Of a DNA stretch of 63,425 nucleotides, positions 33,475 through 43,036 are shown one piece after another. The stretch's first letter is position 1, and each line of letters opens with the position of its first letter. Under the pieces are notes generated by a model. It ran no database searches and was not told the DNA's origin. It saw nothing but the letters and a program-made list of their open reading frames with translations. The stretch comes from Bacteroidales bacterium (GTDB taxonomy: Bacteria > Bacteroidota > Bacteroidia > Bacteroidales > Muribaculaceae): contig JAAVFI010000037.1 in assembly GCA_014800815.1 (NCBI GenBank), positions 1 through 63,425 on the forward strand, in the 5' to 3' direction. The translations under genes were made by a program, and so were the position numbers.

Positions 33475-34836
33475 ATGAGAAAACGATTTACCTCTATCGG
33501 CTTAATGCTCGCAGGCTGTTTTCAGATACATGCCGCCGCGCCCAACATTATATACATCGTCACCGACCAGCACAGTGCCAATGCTCTGAGTTGTGCCGGC
33601 AATGAAAATGTAGCCACACCCAATATCGATCGCATTGCCGAACGCGGCGTACGATTCGACAATACATACTGCGCGCTACCTCTCAGCGGCCCCTCGCGTG
33701 CGGCCATGTTTACGGGATATATGCCCTCTGCCATAGGTATGCAGGAAAACGAGACTCCTCTGCCCGACTCTCTGCGCACACGCACCCTCGGCAATCTTAT
33801 GGAAGAAGCGGGCTACGACAACGGGTACTCCGGCAAGTGGCACGTAAACACCAACTCACTGCCTGACTCTATAGCCTTCGGATTCAAGAATCTTCACGGC
33901 CACAATGACTACGGACTTGCCGAGGCCGCAAACGAGTTTATAGTCTCGGATCACGGAGGCAAACCCTTCTTTCTCGTAGCATGTTTCGACAATCCTCACA
34001 ACATCTGCGAATACGCACGCGGGCAGAAACTGCCGTTCGCCACTATCAGCGATGTTCCGACCGACAGTTGCCCCAATCTGCCGAAGAACTTCCTCATCCA
34101 GCCATATGACGCCGATATACTACGCTGGGAACGCGAGCAGAGCTATCGCCTCTATCCTACCAAGGGCTATACCCCCGACGACTGGCGCCACTACCGCAAC
34201 GCATATTTCCGTCTCATTGAGCATGTCGATACCGAAGTCGGCAAAATAGTGGATACTATCGACTCCCTCAATCTGTGGGACAATACCGTGGTGATATTCA
34301 CCTCGGACCACGGCGACGGACAGGGTGCACACCAGTGGAATCAGAAGACTGTTCTCTGGGAAGAAGTGGCCAATGTACCCCTCATCGTATGCGCTCCCAA
34401 GAATAAAAAGAATGCCGGAAAGGTGAGCGAAGCCCTCGTCAACAATGGTATAGACCTCATGCCTTCGATTCTCGACTGGGCCGGAGCCGATGTACCGCAG
34501 TGGTGCAAGGGGCGGAGCCTGCGCTACGCCGTAGAGCAGCCGGAGAAGGAGTCGCTCAACGACTTCGTAGTCTGTGAGACAGTATTTGCCCAGACAGGGG
34601 GCACGAGAGGTTGGGCTCTGCGCACACCACACTTCAAGTATGTACTTTACGAGGCAGGTACGAATCGCGAAATGCTCTTTGACATGGACAATGACCGCCT
34701 CGAGATGACAAACCTCGCCGTAGAGAGCAAATACCGTACGGAGCTTGAGCACCACCGCGCTCTCCTGCGCAAGTGGATGGAAAAAAATCTTCCGTCATCG
34801 CCCTACCCCCACACACGCTTCATACCTGTAAACTAA
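33475..34836 (+). CDS. S1-family sulfatase, serine-type
   Basis: A 453-residue arylsulfatase-fold enzyme with a signal peptide (about 1-21). The sulfatase signature PLSGPSRAAMFTG places Ser71 at the position converted to formylglycine, so it needs an anaerobic sulfatase-maturating enzyme encoded elsewhere. Metal-binding residues are seen in YIVTDQHSANAL near the N-terminus and FTSDHGDGQGAHQ near residue 280; the substrate-site SGKWHVN is present. It is the only sulfatase in the window and lies just after the HTCS, behind its own -7 box (33436-33443), so it probably removes one sulfate type from glycosaminoglycan fragments. The position attacked cannot be told from sequence. Confidence 0.93.
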   Translation: MRKRFTSIGLMLAGCFQIHAAAPNIIYIVTDQHSANALSCAGNENVATPNIDRIAERGVRFDNTYCALPLSGPSRAAMFTGYMPSAIGMQENETPLPDSLRTRTLGNLMEEAGYDNGYSGKWHVNTNSLPDSIAFGFKNLHGHNDYGLAEAANEFIVSDHGGKPFFLVACFDNPHNICEYARGQKLPFATISDVPTDSCPNLPKNFLIQPYDADILRWEREQSYRLYPTKGYTPDDWRHYRNAYFRLIEHVDTEVGKIVDTIDSLNLWDNTVVIFTSDHGDGQGAHQWNQKTVLWEEVANVPLIVCAPKNKKNAGKVSEALVNNGIDLMPSILDWAGADVPQWCKGRSLRYAVEQPEKESLNDFVVCETVFAQTGGTRGWALRTPHFKYVLYEAGTNREMLFDMDNDRLEMTNLAVESKYRTELEHHRALLRKWMEKNLPSSPYPHTRFIPVN

Positions 34837-34855
34837 AGTCCTCCATAAAACTAAA

Positions 34856-34896
34856 GCCCGGCTCCACGGAATTGTGAAGTCGGGCCTTATTATTAT
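34856..34896 (+). terminator. terminator between sulfatase and ABC permease
   Basis: GCCCG at 34856-34860 pairs with CGGGC at 34881-34885, with further imperfect pairing inside, followed by TTATTATTATTT. It separates convergent genes. Confidence 0.65.
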
Positions 34897-34908
34897 TTGG
34901 CAATTGCC

Positions 34909-36171
34909 TTACTTATATCTTGCCCAGCGGATAATCTCCACGAGCGAGGGCTTCTTGCCGTACATAAAGATACCTACGCGGTAGATCTTTGCGCAAAGCC
35001 AGATAAGGCCGATGAAGCTCAGGTAGAGTATGCCGAGCGAGAGGGCAATCTCCCAGGCCGGCACTCCGAAGGGCAGACGGCTCATCATAGCCATAGGCGA
35101 GGTGAAGGGAAAGATTGATATCCAGAAGGCCATGGTAGAACCGGGATTCTGAATAACCGACATCGAGGCTATGATACCGATAATCACGGGCATTGTGGCA
35201 ATGGAGGAGAGCTGTGAGGCGTCCTGCACATTGTCTACAGCCGAACCGATAGCGGCATATATCGACGAGTAGAAGAGGTAGCCGCCGATGAAGAAGAGTA
35301 TCATGTTGAAGAAGAGCGTTATTACATAGCCGAGGTCGCCGAGCTGTCCGATAGCGCTCATCAGTTCGGGTTCGTCGCTTACAGCGGGTAGGCTGGCAAG
35401 GAAGGGTGTTGCCCATGCTGAGCAGATACCGATGAGAGCGGCCCAGATAAGTATCTGAGTGATAGCCACGAGGCCGATGCCTGCAATTTTGCCGAACATG
35501 AGCGACGACGGTTTGACGGATGATACTACAATCTCGAGCACACGGTTGTTCTTCTCCTCGATGATACTTGTCATAACCATCTGACCGTAGATGAGGATGA
35601 ACATGTAGAGAATCATATCAAGCATAAGGGCTATGATGTATGAGAGACCCGACGATGTGCTTGTATCCTCTTCTTTGTCGATACGTATTGTAGGATAGGA
35701 GATATCCACCTCTACCTCTTTGAGGATTTCTTTGATATTGGGGATATTGTAAGCCTCGAGGCGAAGGTCTTCGATAGCAGTTTCGAGCTGTGAGGAGATG
35801 TAGGTGTCGGTAGCTAAGGCGGGAGCGCCGCGGAAGTATAGGGTGATAGAACCTGCAGGACGCTCTACGGCACGTGGCCCGAGGGAGAGGATAGCGTCGA
35901 TGCTTTCGTCGGTACGTGCGCTGTCGAGCGACTCGGAATAGGACACGAATTTCACCTCGTCGCTGCTGCGGAGGCGCTGTGCCACTACGCCGGTATCGTC
36001 GATTACGGCGATAGTCTTGGACTCGGGAGTGTCGAAGAGCATGATTGCCGCCGGGGCAAACATAATCAGAATCATGAAGAGGGGCACGAGCAGCGTGGTG
36101 ATGATGAAGCTCTTGCGCTTTACGCGCTCAAGGTACTCGCGCGCAATGATAATACTTATAGCTGATTTCAT
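34909..36171 (-). CDS. ABC-2 type transporter permease (NatB-like)
   Basis: A 420-residue membrane protein of the ABC-2/NatB permease family. It has an N-terminal helix after MKSAISIIIAREYLERVKRK, a large extracytoplasmic domain (about 50-170), then a cluster of five to six helices. The conserved IIEEKNNRVLEIVVSSVKPS motif lies near residue 205. With the ATPase encoded just upstream it should form an exporter; sodium or a small toxic molecule is a typical guess for this subfamily, but the substrate is unknown. Its ATG overlaps the ATPase stop (ATGA), so the two are translated together. Confidence 0.92.
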   Translation of the reverse strand: MKSAISIIIAREYLERVKRKSFIITTLLVPLFMILIMFAPAAIMLFDTPESKTIAVIDDTGVVAQRLRSSDEVKFVSYSESLDSARTDESIDAILSLGPRAVERPAGSITLYFRGAPALATDTYISSQLETAIEDLRLEAYNIPNIKEILKEVEVDISYPTIRIDKEEDTSTSSGLSYIIALMLDMILYMFILIYGQMVMTSIIEEKNNRVLEIVVSSVKPSSLMFGKIAGIGLVAITQILIWAALIGICSAWATPFLASLPAVSDEPELMSAIGQLGDLGYVITLFFNMILFFIGGYLFYSSIYAAIGSAVDNVQDASQLSSIATMPVIIGIIASMSVIQNPGSTMAFWISIFPFTSPMAMMSRLPFGVPAWEIALSLGILYLSFIGLIWLCAKIYRVGIFMYGKKPSLVEIIRWARYK

Positions 36172-37127
36172 TTCTGTTCTTCTGTCTTGGCGTCGTCGGC
36201 CTTATTGTAGGCCTCGACTGCCGATACGAAAATATCGTCCATCGAAGGCATGAACTTCGCGAACGAGTTGATAATCACCGCTTCGTTTGCCGCAGCCACA
36301 AAGGGTTTAAGAGCGTCGGCTCCCTTGAGTGCAATTTTGGCCGTGGCGTTGCCGTCGGCGTCAATTCCGGCAGGTTCGAAGCTCGCGCACATGGGGTCGA
36401 CGGCACGGCGAAGTGCATCGGGGTCGCCTACGAAGGCGAGCGAATAGCGGTTGTCGGAGAACTGCTCGCGGAGGTCGCGCACGGGGCCCGAAAGGATATT
36501 ACGCGAGCGGTTGATGAGGGTTATCTCGTCGCAGAGTTCCTCCACGCTACCCATGTTGTGGGTAGAGAATATCACTGTAGCACCTTCGTCGCGGAGCTTG
36601 AGAATCTCACGCTTGAGTATGCCTGCGTTGATAGGGTCGAAGCCTGAGAAGGGTTCGTCGAAAATAAGGAGCTTGGGACGGTGGAGGACGGTGACGATAA
36701 ACTGTACTTTCTGCGCCATACCCTTAGATAGTTCCTCTACCTTCTTATCCCACCATTCGGTGATATTGAGGCGCTCGAACCATGAGCGGAGTCCGGCTTC
36801 GGCGTCACGCTTGGAGAGACCCTTGAGGCGAGCGAAGAAGATAGCCTGGTCGCCCACTTTCATCTTCTTATACAGACCGCGCTCTTCGGGGAGGTAGCCG
36901 ATATTTACGATATCGTCGGCCGTGAGGGAGTGTCCGTCGAAAGTGACGATACCCTTGTCGGGAGCCGTGATGTGATTGATGATTCTGATAAGAGTGGTCT
37001 TACCCGCACCGTTGGGGCCGAGCAGACCGTACACCTTTCCGCGCGGCACCTCGATAGAAACGTCGTCGAGCGCACGATGCCCCGCATAGTCCTTGGTGAC
37101 GTTTAAGGCTGTAAGTATATTATCCAT
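36168..37127 (-). CDS. ABC transporter ATP-binding protein (NatA-like)
   Basis: A 319-residue ABC ATPase. Walker A is GLLGPNGAGKTTLIR (about residue 34), the signature is VEELSKGMAQKVQFI, Walker B is LLIFDEPFSGFDPINA, and the H-loop is IFSTHNM. A C-terminal DUF4162-like regulatory extension (about 220-319) matches the drug/sodium-exporter subgroup. It energises the permease encoded immediately downstream. It is transcribed away from groES, with 244 bases between them. Confidence 0.94.
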   Translation of the reverse strand: MDNILTALNVTKDYAGHRALDDVSIEVPRGKVYGLLGPNGAGKTTLIRIINHITAPDKGIVTFDGHSLTADDIVNIGYLPEERGLYKKMKVGDQAIFFARLKGLSKRDAEAGLRSWFERLNITEWWDKKVEELSKGMAQKVQFIVTVLHRPKLLIFDEPFSGFDPINAGILKREILKLRDEGATVIFSTHNMGSVEELCDEITLINRSRNILSGPVRDLREQFSDNRYSLAFVGDPDALRRAVDPMCASFEPAGIDADGNATAKIALKGADALKPFVAAANEAVIINSFAKFMPSMDDIFVSAVEAYNKADDAKTEEQK

Positions 37128-37260
37128 ATTATATAACTGTTGTCGGTTATTCCGATTTTTTATTGTCTGCTATATATGACGCAGGAATTTCTAAAAAATT
37201 ACATCAAGCGTGAAAAAATGTTCAGACACGAACCCGCCCTCTGCCGCATTCGTTATACGC

Positions 37261-37313
37261 ATACCTTGCCAAAATGGCAGTCGGAGACTGACAGAGCATG
37301 TTTGGCAAGGTAT
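37261..37313 (+). promoter_or_regulatory. long inverted repeat upstream of groES
   Basis: Arms ATACCTTGCCAAA (37261-37273) and TTTGGCAAGGTAT (37301-37313) are perfect 13-base inverted repeats around 27 bases that themselves hold CAGTC-GGA-GACTG (37278-37290). The element is 58 bases before the groES ATG. It is not the classic CIRCE sequence. It may be an operator, or a cruciform or RNA thermosensor-like structure. A TATTTGC sequence overlaps its right edge. Confidence 0.65.
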
Positions 37314-37371
37314 TTGCATAGTAGTTTGACAGAAACAAAAAAATAAAAAAACAAATAAAAATATATCTATC

Positions 37372-37644
37372 ATGAAACTCAAACCCCTGGCCGACCGCGT
37401 GCTCATCCAACCCACGGCAGCCGAAGAAGTTACAGCATCGGGTATCATCATCCCTGACTCAGCCAAAGAGAAACCCCTCCGCGGAACCGTCCTCGCCGTA
37501 GGCGGCGGTACTAAAGATGAAGAAATGGTACTCAAAGAAGGCGACAAGGTGCTCTATGGCAAGTATGCCGGCACTGAAATCGACCTCGACGGAGAAAAGG
37601 TGCTCATCATGCGCCAGAACGAAGTACTCGCTGTAATCGAATAA
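37372..37644 (+). CDS. groES: co-chaperonin GroES
   Basis: A 90-residue GroES, the lid of the GroEL folding chamber. The family sequence is nearly complete: LKPLADRVLIQPTAAEE, the mobile-loop region TASGIIIPDSAKEKP, GTVLAVGGGT, and VLYGKYAGTEIDLDGEKVLI. It lies 18 bases ahead of groEL in the universal order. The inverted repeat at 37261-37313 probably contributes to heat or stress control. Confidence 0.98.
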   Translation: MKLKPLADRVLIQPTAAEEVTASGIIIPDSAKEKPLRGTVLAVGGGTKDEEMVLKEGDKVLYGKYAGTEIDLDGEKVLIMRQNEVLAVIE

Positions 37645-37650
37645 CACTAA

Positions 37651-39294
<1,644 letters not shown>

Positions 39295-39317
39295 TCCGCA
39301 ATACACACTTAACAGAT

Positions 39318-39354
39318 ACAGAATCACCACGTTAGGCGCGGTGATTCTGTTTTT
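39318..39354 (+). terminator. groESL terminator
   Basis: An 11-base perfect stem (ACAGAATCACC and GGTGATTCTGT, 39318-39328 and 39340-39350) is followed by five Ts. Confidence 0.92.
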
Positions 39355-39410
39355 ATATCGATACGTCAGATACTCCGATTAAATTTTCTTTGCAAAAAAG
39401 TGCGATTTTT

Positions 39411-39442
39411 TTTGGAGATTGAAAAAATTGTTCTTAACTTTG
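39411..39442 (+). promoter_or_regulatory. tRNA-Met promoter
   Basis: TTTG (39411-39414), a 20-base spacer and TAACTTTG (39435-39442) match the Bacteroidetes consensus exactly, 11 bases before the tRNA. Confidence 0.85.
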
Positions 39443-39453
39443 CACTCGCAAAC

Positions 39454-39527
39454 GGCGGGATAGCTCAGTTGGTTAGAGCGTCGGATTCATAACCCGGAGG
39501 TCACGAGTTCAATTCTCGTTCCCGCCA
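39454..39527 (+). tRNA. tRNA-Met (anticodon CAT)
   Basis: A 74-base cloverleaf with acceptor GGCGGGA/TCCCGCC, D-arm GCTC..GAGC, an anticodon loop containing CAT, and T-arm CGAG-TTCAATT-CTCG. The first pair is G-C, so it is not the initiator. An Ile2-type (lysidine-modified CAT) identity cannot be fully excluded. CCA is not encoded. Confidence 0.93.
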
Positions 39528-39551
39528 CAGCCTATAAACCAATCATTATTT

Positions 39552-39584
39552 AAGCCGAAGCTTCAAGCTCCGGCTTTTCTTTTA
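39552..39584 (+). terminator. terminator after tRNA-Met
   Basis: AAGCCG and CGGCTT with inner AGCT/AGCT pairing, followed by TTCTTTT. It isolates the tRNA from pyrK. Confidence 0.8.
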
Positions 39585-39599
39585 TCCTTTCATACCGCT

Positions 39600-40361
39600 A
39601 TGAAACATCAGCTCTCTATGCGTGTTGACTTCCTCAGGCATCTCGCCGGAGGAACGGTACACATCGGGCTGCGCACTGCCGACGGCACTCCCGTTCCTGC
39701 CATGGAGCCGGGTCAGTTTGTCGAAGTCGCTGTAGACAAAGCCAAGGTTCTACTCAACCGTCCCTTCTCTATCTTCAACCGCACAGACGAGCTGCTCGAA
39801 CTCCTCGTCAAACCTCTCGGCCGCGGCAGCGAGGCTCTGGGACACTACGTGCCCGGCGACGAAATCAGAGTCATAGCACCGCTCGGCAAGGGCTTTACCC
39901 TACCCGATGCCCCCGCAAAGGTTCTGCTTGCGGGCGGCGGCGTGGGCGTCGCTCCCATGCACTATCTCTCGGCAGCTCTTGAGGCAAAGGGCATTCGCCC
40001 CGTACTCGTCTACGGCGAGCGCACCACTCCCGACGCATCGCTCAAGGAGCTCCTCAGCCGCCATGCCGACCTCCACATCTGCACCGACGACGGTTCGGAA
40101 GGTTTCCACGGCTTCGTGGCTAATCATCCTGCGGTGGCCGAGGGCGACTACGATTTCTGCATGGTATGCGGCCCGGCACCGATGATGAAATCAATCTACA
40201 ACGTGGCTAAGGAGAAGAACTGGAACACGGAATTCTCTCTCGAAAATAAAATGGCGTGCGGACTCGGCGCCTGCCTCTGCTGCGTAGAAAACACTACCAC
40301 CGGCAACAGATGCGTCTGCTCCGACGGCCCGGTATTCAATATCAACGAACTCCCATGGTAA
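39600..40361 (+). CDS. pyrK: dihydroorotate dehydrogenase electron-transfer subunit (PyrK)
   Basis: A 253-residue PyrK. It carries FAD, NAD-binding and 2Fe-2S domains and passes electrons from dihydroorotate to NAD via PyrD. The FAD motif is [11 protein letters not shown], the NAD-site glycine motif [15 protein letters not shown], and the C-terminal cluster cysteines lie in [16 protein letters not shown] and [10 protein letters not shown]. The pyrD start overlaps its final codons by seven bases, so the two subunits are coupled. Pyrimidine biosynthesis, cytosolic. Confidence 0.95.
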   Translation: MKHQLSMRVDFLRHLAGGTVHIGLRTADGTPVPAMEPGQFVEVAVDKAKVLLNRPFSIFNRTDELLELLVKPLGRGSEALGHYVPGDEIRVIAPLGKGFTLPDAPAKVLLAGGGVGVAPMHYLSAALEAKGIRPVLVYGERTTPDASLKELLSRHADLHICTDDGSEGFHGFVANHPAVAEGDYDFCMVCGPAPMMKSIYNVAKEKNWNTEFSLENKMACGLGACLCCVENTTTGNRCVCSDGPVFNINELPW

Positions 40362-41260
40362 ATCTCAGCACTAAACTGGGCGACATCGCCCTCAAAAATC
40401 CCGTACTCACCGCTTCGGGCACCTTCGGATTCGGCGAAGAATACTCCGATTTCATCGATCTCAACCGCCTCGGAGGCTTTATTGTAAAAGGTACTACACT
40501 CGAACCTCGCGAAGGCAACCCCTACCCCCGAATGGCCGAAACGCCATCGGGCATGCTCAATGCCGTAGGCCTTCAGAACAAGGGCGTAGACCACTTCATA
40601 TCCAACATTTACCCGCGCATCGCCGGCCTCGACACCGAGGTAATGATCAACGTATCAGGCAAGTCGATCGAGGATTATGTAGCGGTAGCCGAAAAACTCT
40701 CTGCCCTCGACAGCATCCACGCTATCGAGCTCAACATCTCCTGCCCCAACGTCAAGCAGGGCGGCATGGCTTTCGGCACCACCACCGACGGCGCCGCATC
40801 TGTAGTATCTGCCGTACGCAAGGCATGGCCTCGTCATCTCATGGTAAAGCTCTCGCCCAACGTCACCTCTATAGTCGACATTGCAAAAGCTGTTGAGGGA
40901 GCGGGCGCCGACAGCCTCTCACTCATCAACACCCTCCTCGGTATGGCGGTAGACATCGAGCGTCGCCGCCCGGTACTTTCAACCGTCACCGGCGGCCTCT
41001 CAGGCCCTGCCGTGAAACCCGTGGCAGTGCGCATGGTTTGGCAAGTAGCTAAGGCTGTGGGAGTTCCCGTAGTCGGCCTCGGCGGCATCGTAACGGCAGC
41101 CGACGCTATCGAGTTCATCATGGCCGGCGCGACTGCAATCCAGGTAGGCACCGCAAACTTCATCGACCCCACAACTACCGTCCGCATCATCGACGACATG
41201 ACTCAGTGGTGCGAACGACATGGCGTAAACGACATCGCCGAAATCCGCGGTTGCATTTAA
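40355..41260 (+). CDS. pyrD: dihydroorotate dehydrogenase class 1B (PyrD)
   Basis: A 301-residue FMN enzyme oxidising dihydroorotate to orotate. The class 1 active-site Cys lies in [14 protein letters not shown]. The FMN-site [20 protein letters not shown] and the final [10 protein letters not shown] are intact. The start at 40355 ([17 protein letters not shown]) is preferred over the frame's earlier ATG at 40256, whose extra 33 codons lie wholly inside pyrK and look non-coding. It pairs with PyrK to form the NAD-dependent type 1B enzyme. Confidence 0.95.
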   Translation: MVNLSTKLGDIALKNPVLTASGTFGFGEEYSDFIDLNRLGGFIVKGTTLEPREGNPYPRMAETPSGMLNAVGLQNKGVDHFISNIYPRIAGLDTEVMINVSGKSIEDYVAVAEKLSALDSIHAIELNISCPNVKQGGMAFGTTTDGAASVVSAVRKAWPRHLMVKLSPNVTSIVDIAKAVEGAGADSLSLINTLLGMAVDIERRRPVLSTVTGGLSGPAVKPVAVRMVWQVAKAVGVPVVGLGGIVTAADAIEFIMAGATAIQVGTANFIDPTTTVRIIDDMTQWCERHGVNDIAEIRGCI

Positions 41261-41303
41261 GATTATCCGAGAGAACCCTTCTCTACATATAAGTGTTTTA
41301 ATT

Positions 41304-41336
41304 AAGTCCTGCAGCTCTTCTGCGGGACTTAATTTA
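41304..41336 (+). terminator. pyrKD terminator
   Basis: AAGTCCTGCAG pairs with CTGCGGGACTT (one G-T pair), followed by AATTTAT. Confidence 0.75.
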
Positions 41337-41351
41337 TCAATACGCACCACT

Positions 41352-42086
41352 ATGAAGAGATTGTTTTTCGCCGGTATGCTTGCTCTTGCCGCTTTCGGCG
41401 CTTCTGCACAGATAAATATACCTTTCCAGCAGATCAACTATAAGGTACATTACCATTGGGGAGTCGTAGATGTGAATATCGCAAACGGCACCGCAACCAT
41501 TCAGACCGACGGAGATAACTTCTCAGCCACACTCAACGGCAACAGTATTCCGTGGGGTGGGCGCATTTTCTGTGTGAGCGATACTTTACAAGCCACCATG
41601 ACACCCAACCCGAGCGGATTATCATCGGAGCACGTCAACTATCAGAACGGTTGGTACATGAAACCGCGCAAGGACGAATACTCCGGCGCAGGATTCACAG
41701 CCAACTGCGGTATACCCTACAAAAATATCGTGGGCGAAGGTAATCTGAATGCGTCCGACAACACTATGGAGGCAATCACCATCACATCCGACATGCTGGC
41801 CATGTTCTACTATTTCCGCGAAATTGATTTTGAAAGCATGAATCCGGGGCAAAGTCTGACCATACCTATCAGCGGCGGATTCGCCAACGAGGTCACTCTT
41901 ACCTACAACGGACGCTCCGAAGACACATCCTTAGGCTCGCCCGTATATTCAGTCGACTATGAATATGCTTATCATGGAGCACCCAGCGGCTACCCCGTCC
42001 ACTCCGAAGTGGATGTCTACTCCCGCCTCCCGCTTCTCATCAGCGCCCAACTGCCGGTGGGTCATGTGGAAATGATTCAAGATTGA
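41352..42086 (+). CDS. DUF3108 secreted protein
   Basis: A 244-residue protein with a signal peptide (about 1-19, ASAQ cleavage) and a DUF3108 domain. Family-like strands are INYKVHYHWGVVDVNIANGT near residue 27 and the DSL/SDTLQATMTPNPSGL region. The later half is predicted beta-strand. The family is periplasmic and of unknown function. It stands alone between two terminators. Confidence 0.8.
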   Translation: MKRLFFAGMLALAAFGASAQINIPFQQINYKVHYHWGVVDVNIANGTATIQTDGDNFSATLNGNSIPWGGRIFCVSDTLQATMTPNPSGLSSEHVNYQNGWYMKPRKDEYSGAGFTANCGIPYKNIVGEGNLNASDNTMEAITITSDMLAMFYYFREIDFESMNPGQSLTIPISGGFANEVTLTYNGRSEDTSLGSPVYSVDYEYAYHGAPSGYPVHSEVDVYSRLPLLISAQLPVGHVEMIQD

Positions 42087-42107
42087 AATAACATATATAC
42101 AAAAAAT

Positions 42108-42150
42108 TAAAGGGGTCCTTCGTAACCTACGAAAGACCTCTTTTAATCTT
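42108..42150. terminator. bidirectional terminator
   Basis: A long stem (TTAAAGGGGTCCTTCGTA against TACGAAAGACCTCTTTTAA) with a 3-4 base loop and A/T tracts on both sides lies between the convergent DUF3108 and small-lipoprotein genes. Confidence 0.9.
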
Positions 42151-42178
42151 TTATATCAGCGGTTAAGACCGCACGATA

Positions 42179-42385
42179 TTATTCAGCAGCGGGAGCTTCA
42201 ACTTCAGCTACAGCAGCGGTGTCGCAAGCAGCAGAGTCACAAGCTACTTCAGCAACTTCTTCTACTTCAGCAACTTCTTCAACTGCGGGTGCTTCGGTTT
42301 CTGCTTCAGCAGCAGCTTCCTTGTTGCCACATGCGAAGAAAGACATGCTGAAAACAACAGCGAGGGTAAGAACTAACTTTTTCAT
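42179..42385 (-). CDS. small acidic Ala/Glu/Val-rich lipoprotein
   Basis: A 68-residue lipoprotein: signal with lipobox FSMSFFAC (Cys19), then about 48 residues that are almost only Ala, Glu, Val and Asp, arranged in short EVEEVAEV-type repeats, plus two cysteines (ACDSAACD). Similar tiny lipoproteins are common in Bacteroidales, with no known function. It has a full consensus promoter (42434-42464), so it is probably highly expressed. Confidence 0.8.
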   Translation of the reverse strand: MKKLVLTLAVVFSMSFFACGNKEAAAEAETEAPAVEEVAEVEEVAEVACDSAACDTAAVAEVEAPAAE

Positions 42386-42433
42386 TTTCGTTTTGATTTA
42401 TTAATAAAACAATTGTTTGCTTCAAAAACGCCA

Positions 42434-42464
42434 CAAAGTTAGAGCTTATTTGTGATATGACAAA
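42434..42464 (-). promoter_or_regulatory. promoter of the small acidic lipoprotein
   Basis: Read on the minus strand: TTTG (42464-42461), 19 bases, TAACTTTG (42441-42434). An exact match to the Bacteroidetes consensus. Confidence 0.85.
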
Positions 42465-42763
42465 ACTTTACAGCAAAAATTTTATGCTATAAAACACGTT
42501 TTTTTCATCCATTAACAACTACACCATACTAACACCCTGCGTATCAGATATTTAGTAACTTTTAGGATTTTTAGAGGTAGCAAAATGTATATTTGGCGGT
42601 ATAAATTCAATGATTTCGTGGCAAATTGACAATTCAGAATACGCCTGAACCACTCCAAAAACATGTTATATAACATATAGTCAGAGCAAATTATTTAATT
42701 AACATACTTTAAGTTTTCTATTCTTTTCTGTTTAAATCTAATTTATTCATCTTTGCGTATATC

Positions 42764-42843
42764 AAGGTCGGAAAGTATCAAGATTTTTTCCGCGAGGCCG
42801 CACTTCCGACCTTACAAAATATAAGAGCGCCCTCAGGCGCCCC
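42764..42843 (+). ncRNA. candidate structured RNA: long-range stem plus GC hairpin
   Basis: No ORF is credible here. AAGGTCGGAA (42764-42773) and TTCCGACCTT (42804-42813) are perfect 10-base inverted repeats around a 30-base loop. A second hairpin follows, GCGCC-CTCA-GGCGC (42827-42840), then CCCCTTCT. A weak -7-like CATCTTTG lies at 42749-42756. It could be a small RNA or a leader. The strand is inferred from that box. Confidence 0.4.
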
Positions 42844-42855
42844 TTCTGTTAGAAA

Positions 42856-42887
42856 TTTGGTTACTCCGCAGCTTTGCCGTAACTTTG
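42856..42887 (+). promoter_or_regulatory. consensus promoter with no downstream ORF
   Basis: TTTG (42856-42859), a 20-base spacer and TAACTTTG (42880-42887) match the consensus exactly, yet no plus-strand gene begins before 43923. Confidence 0.8.
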
Positions 42888-42892
42888 CAGTG

Positions 42893-43025
42893 GAAATGAT
42901 ACGACAAGCATTGTAGAATGCTTTTTCATATTAAATAAATCTGGAATAGACATATAAATCTAACATTAAGTACTATGTGTAAGAGAACAAGGGGCGTCCG
43001 TGAGGATAGCCCTTGTTTTCGTTTT
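42893..43025 (+). ncRNA. candidate small RNA with own promoter and terminator
   Basis: A transcript from the promoter at 42856-42887 would start near 42893. A hairpin AGCATT-GTAG-AATGCT followed by five Ts (about 42907-42927) could end it early. Otherwise it runs to a stem ACAAGGG (42987-42993)/CCCTTGT (43010-43016) followed by TTTTCGTTTT. There is no ORF of note. The identity is unknown; I could not match it to 6S, SRP or tmRNA. Confidence 0.5.
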
Positions 43026-43036
43026 AGGGGCAGCCG

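Noticed and set aside
34904-34920. 17-base identity between the end of the ABC permease gene and the inside of the radical SAM gene near 55037
   Set aside because: Both sites are AT-rich, one is within coding sequence, and a match of this length can arise by chance in a window of this size.
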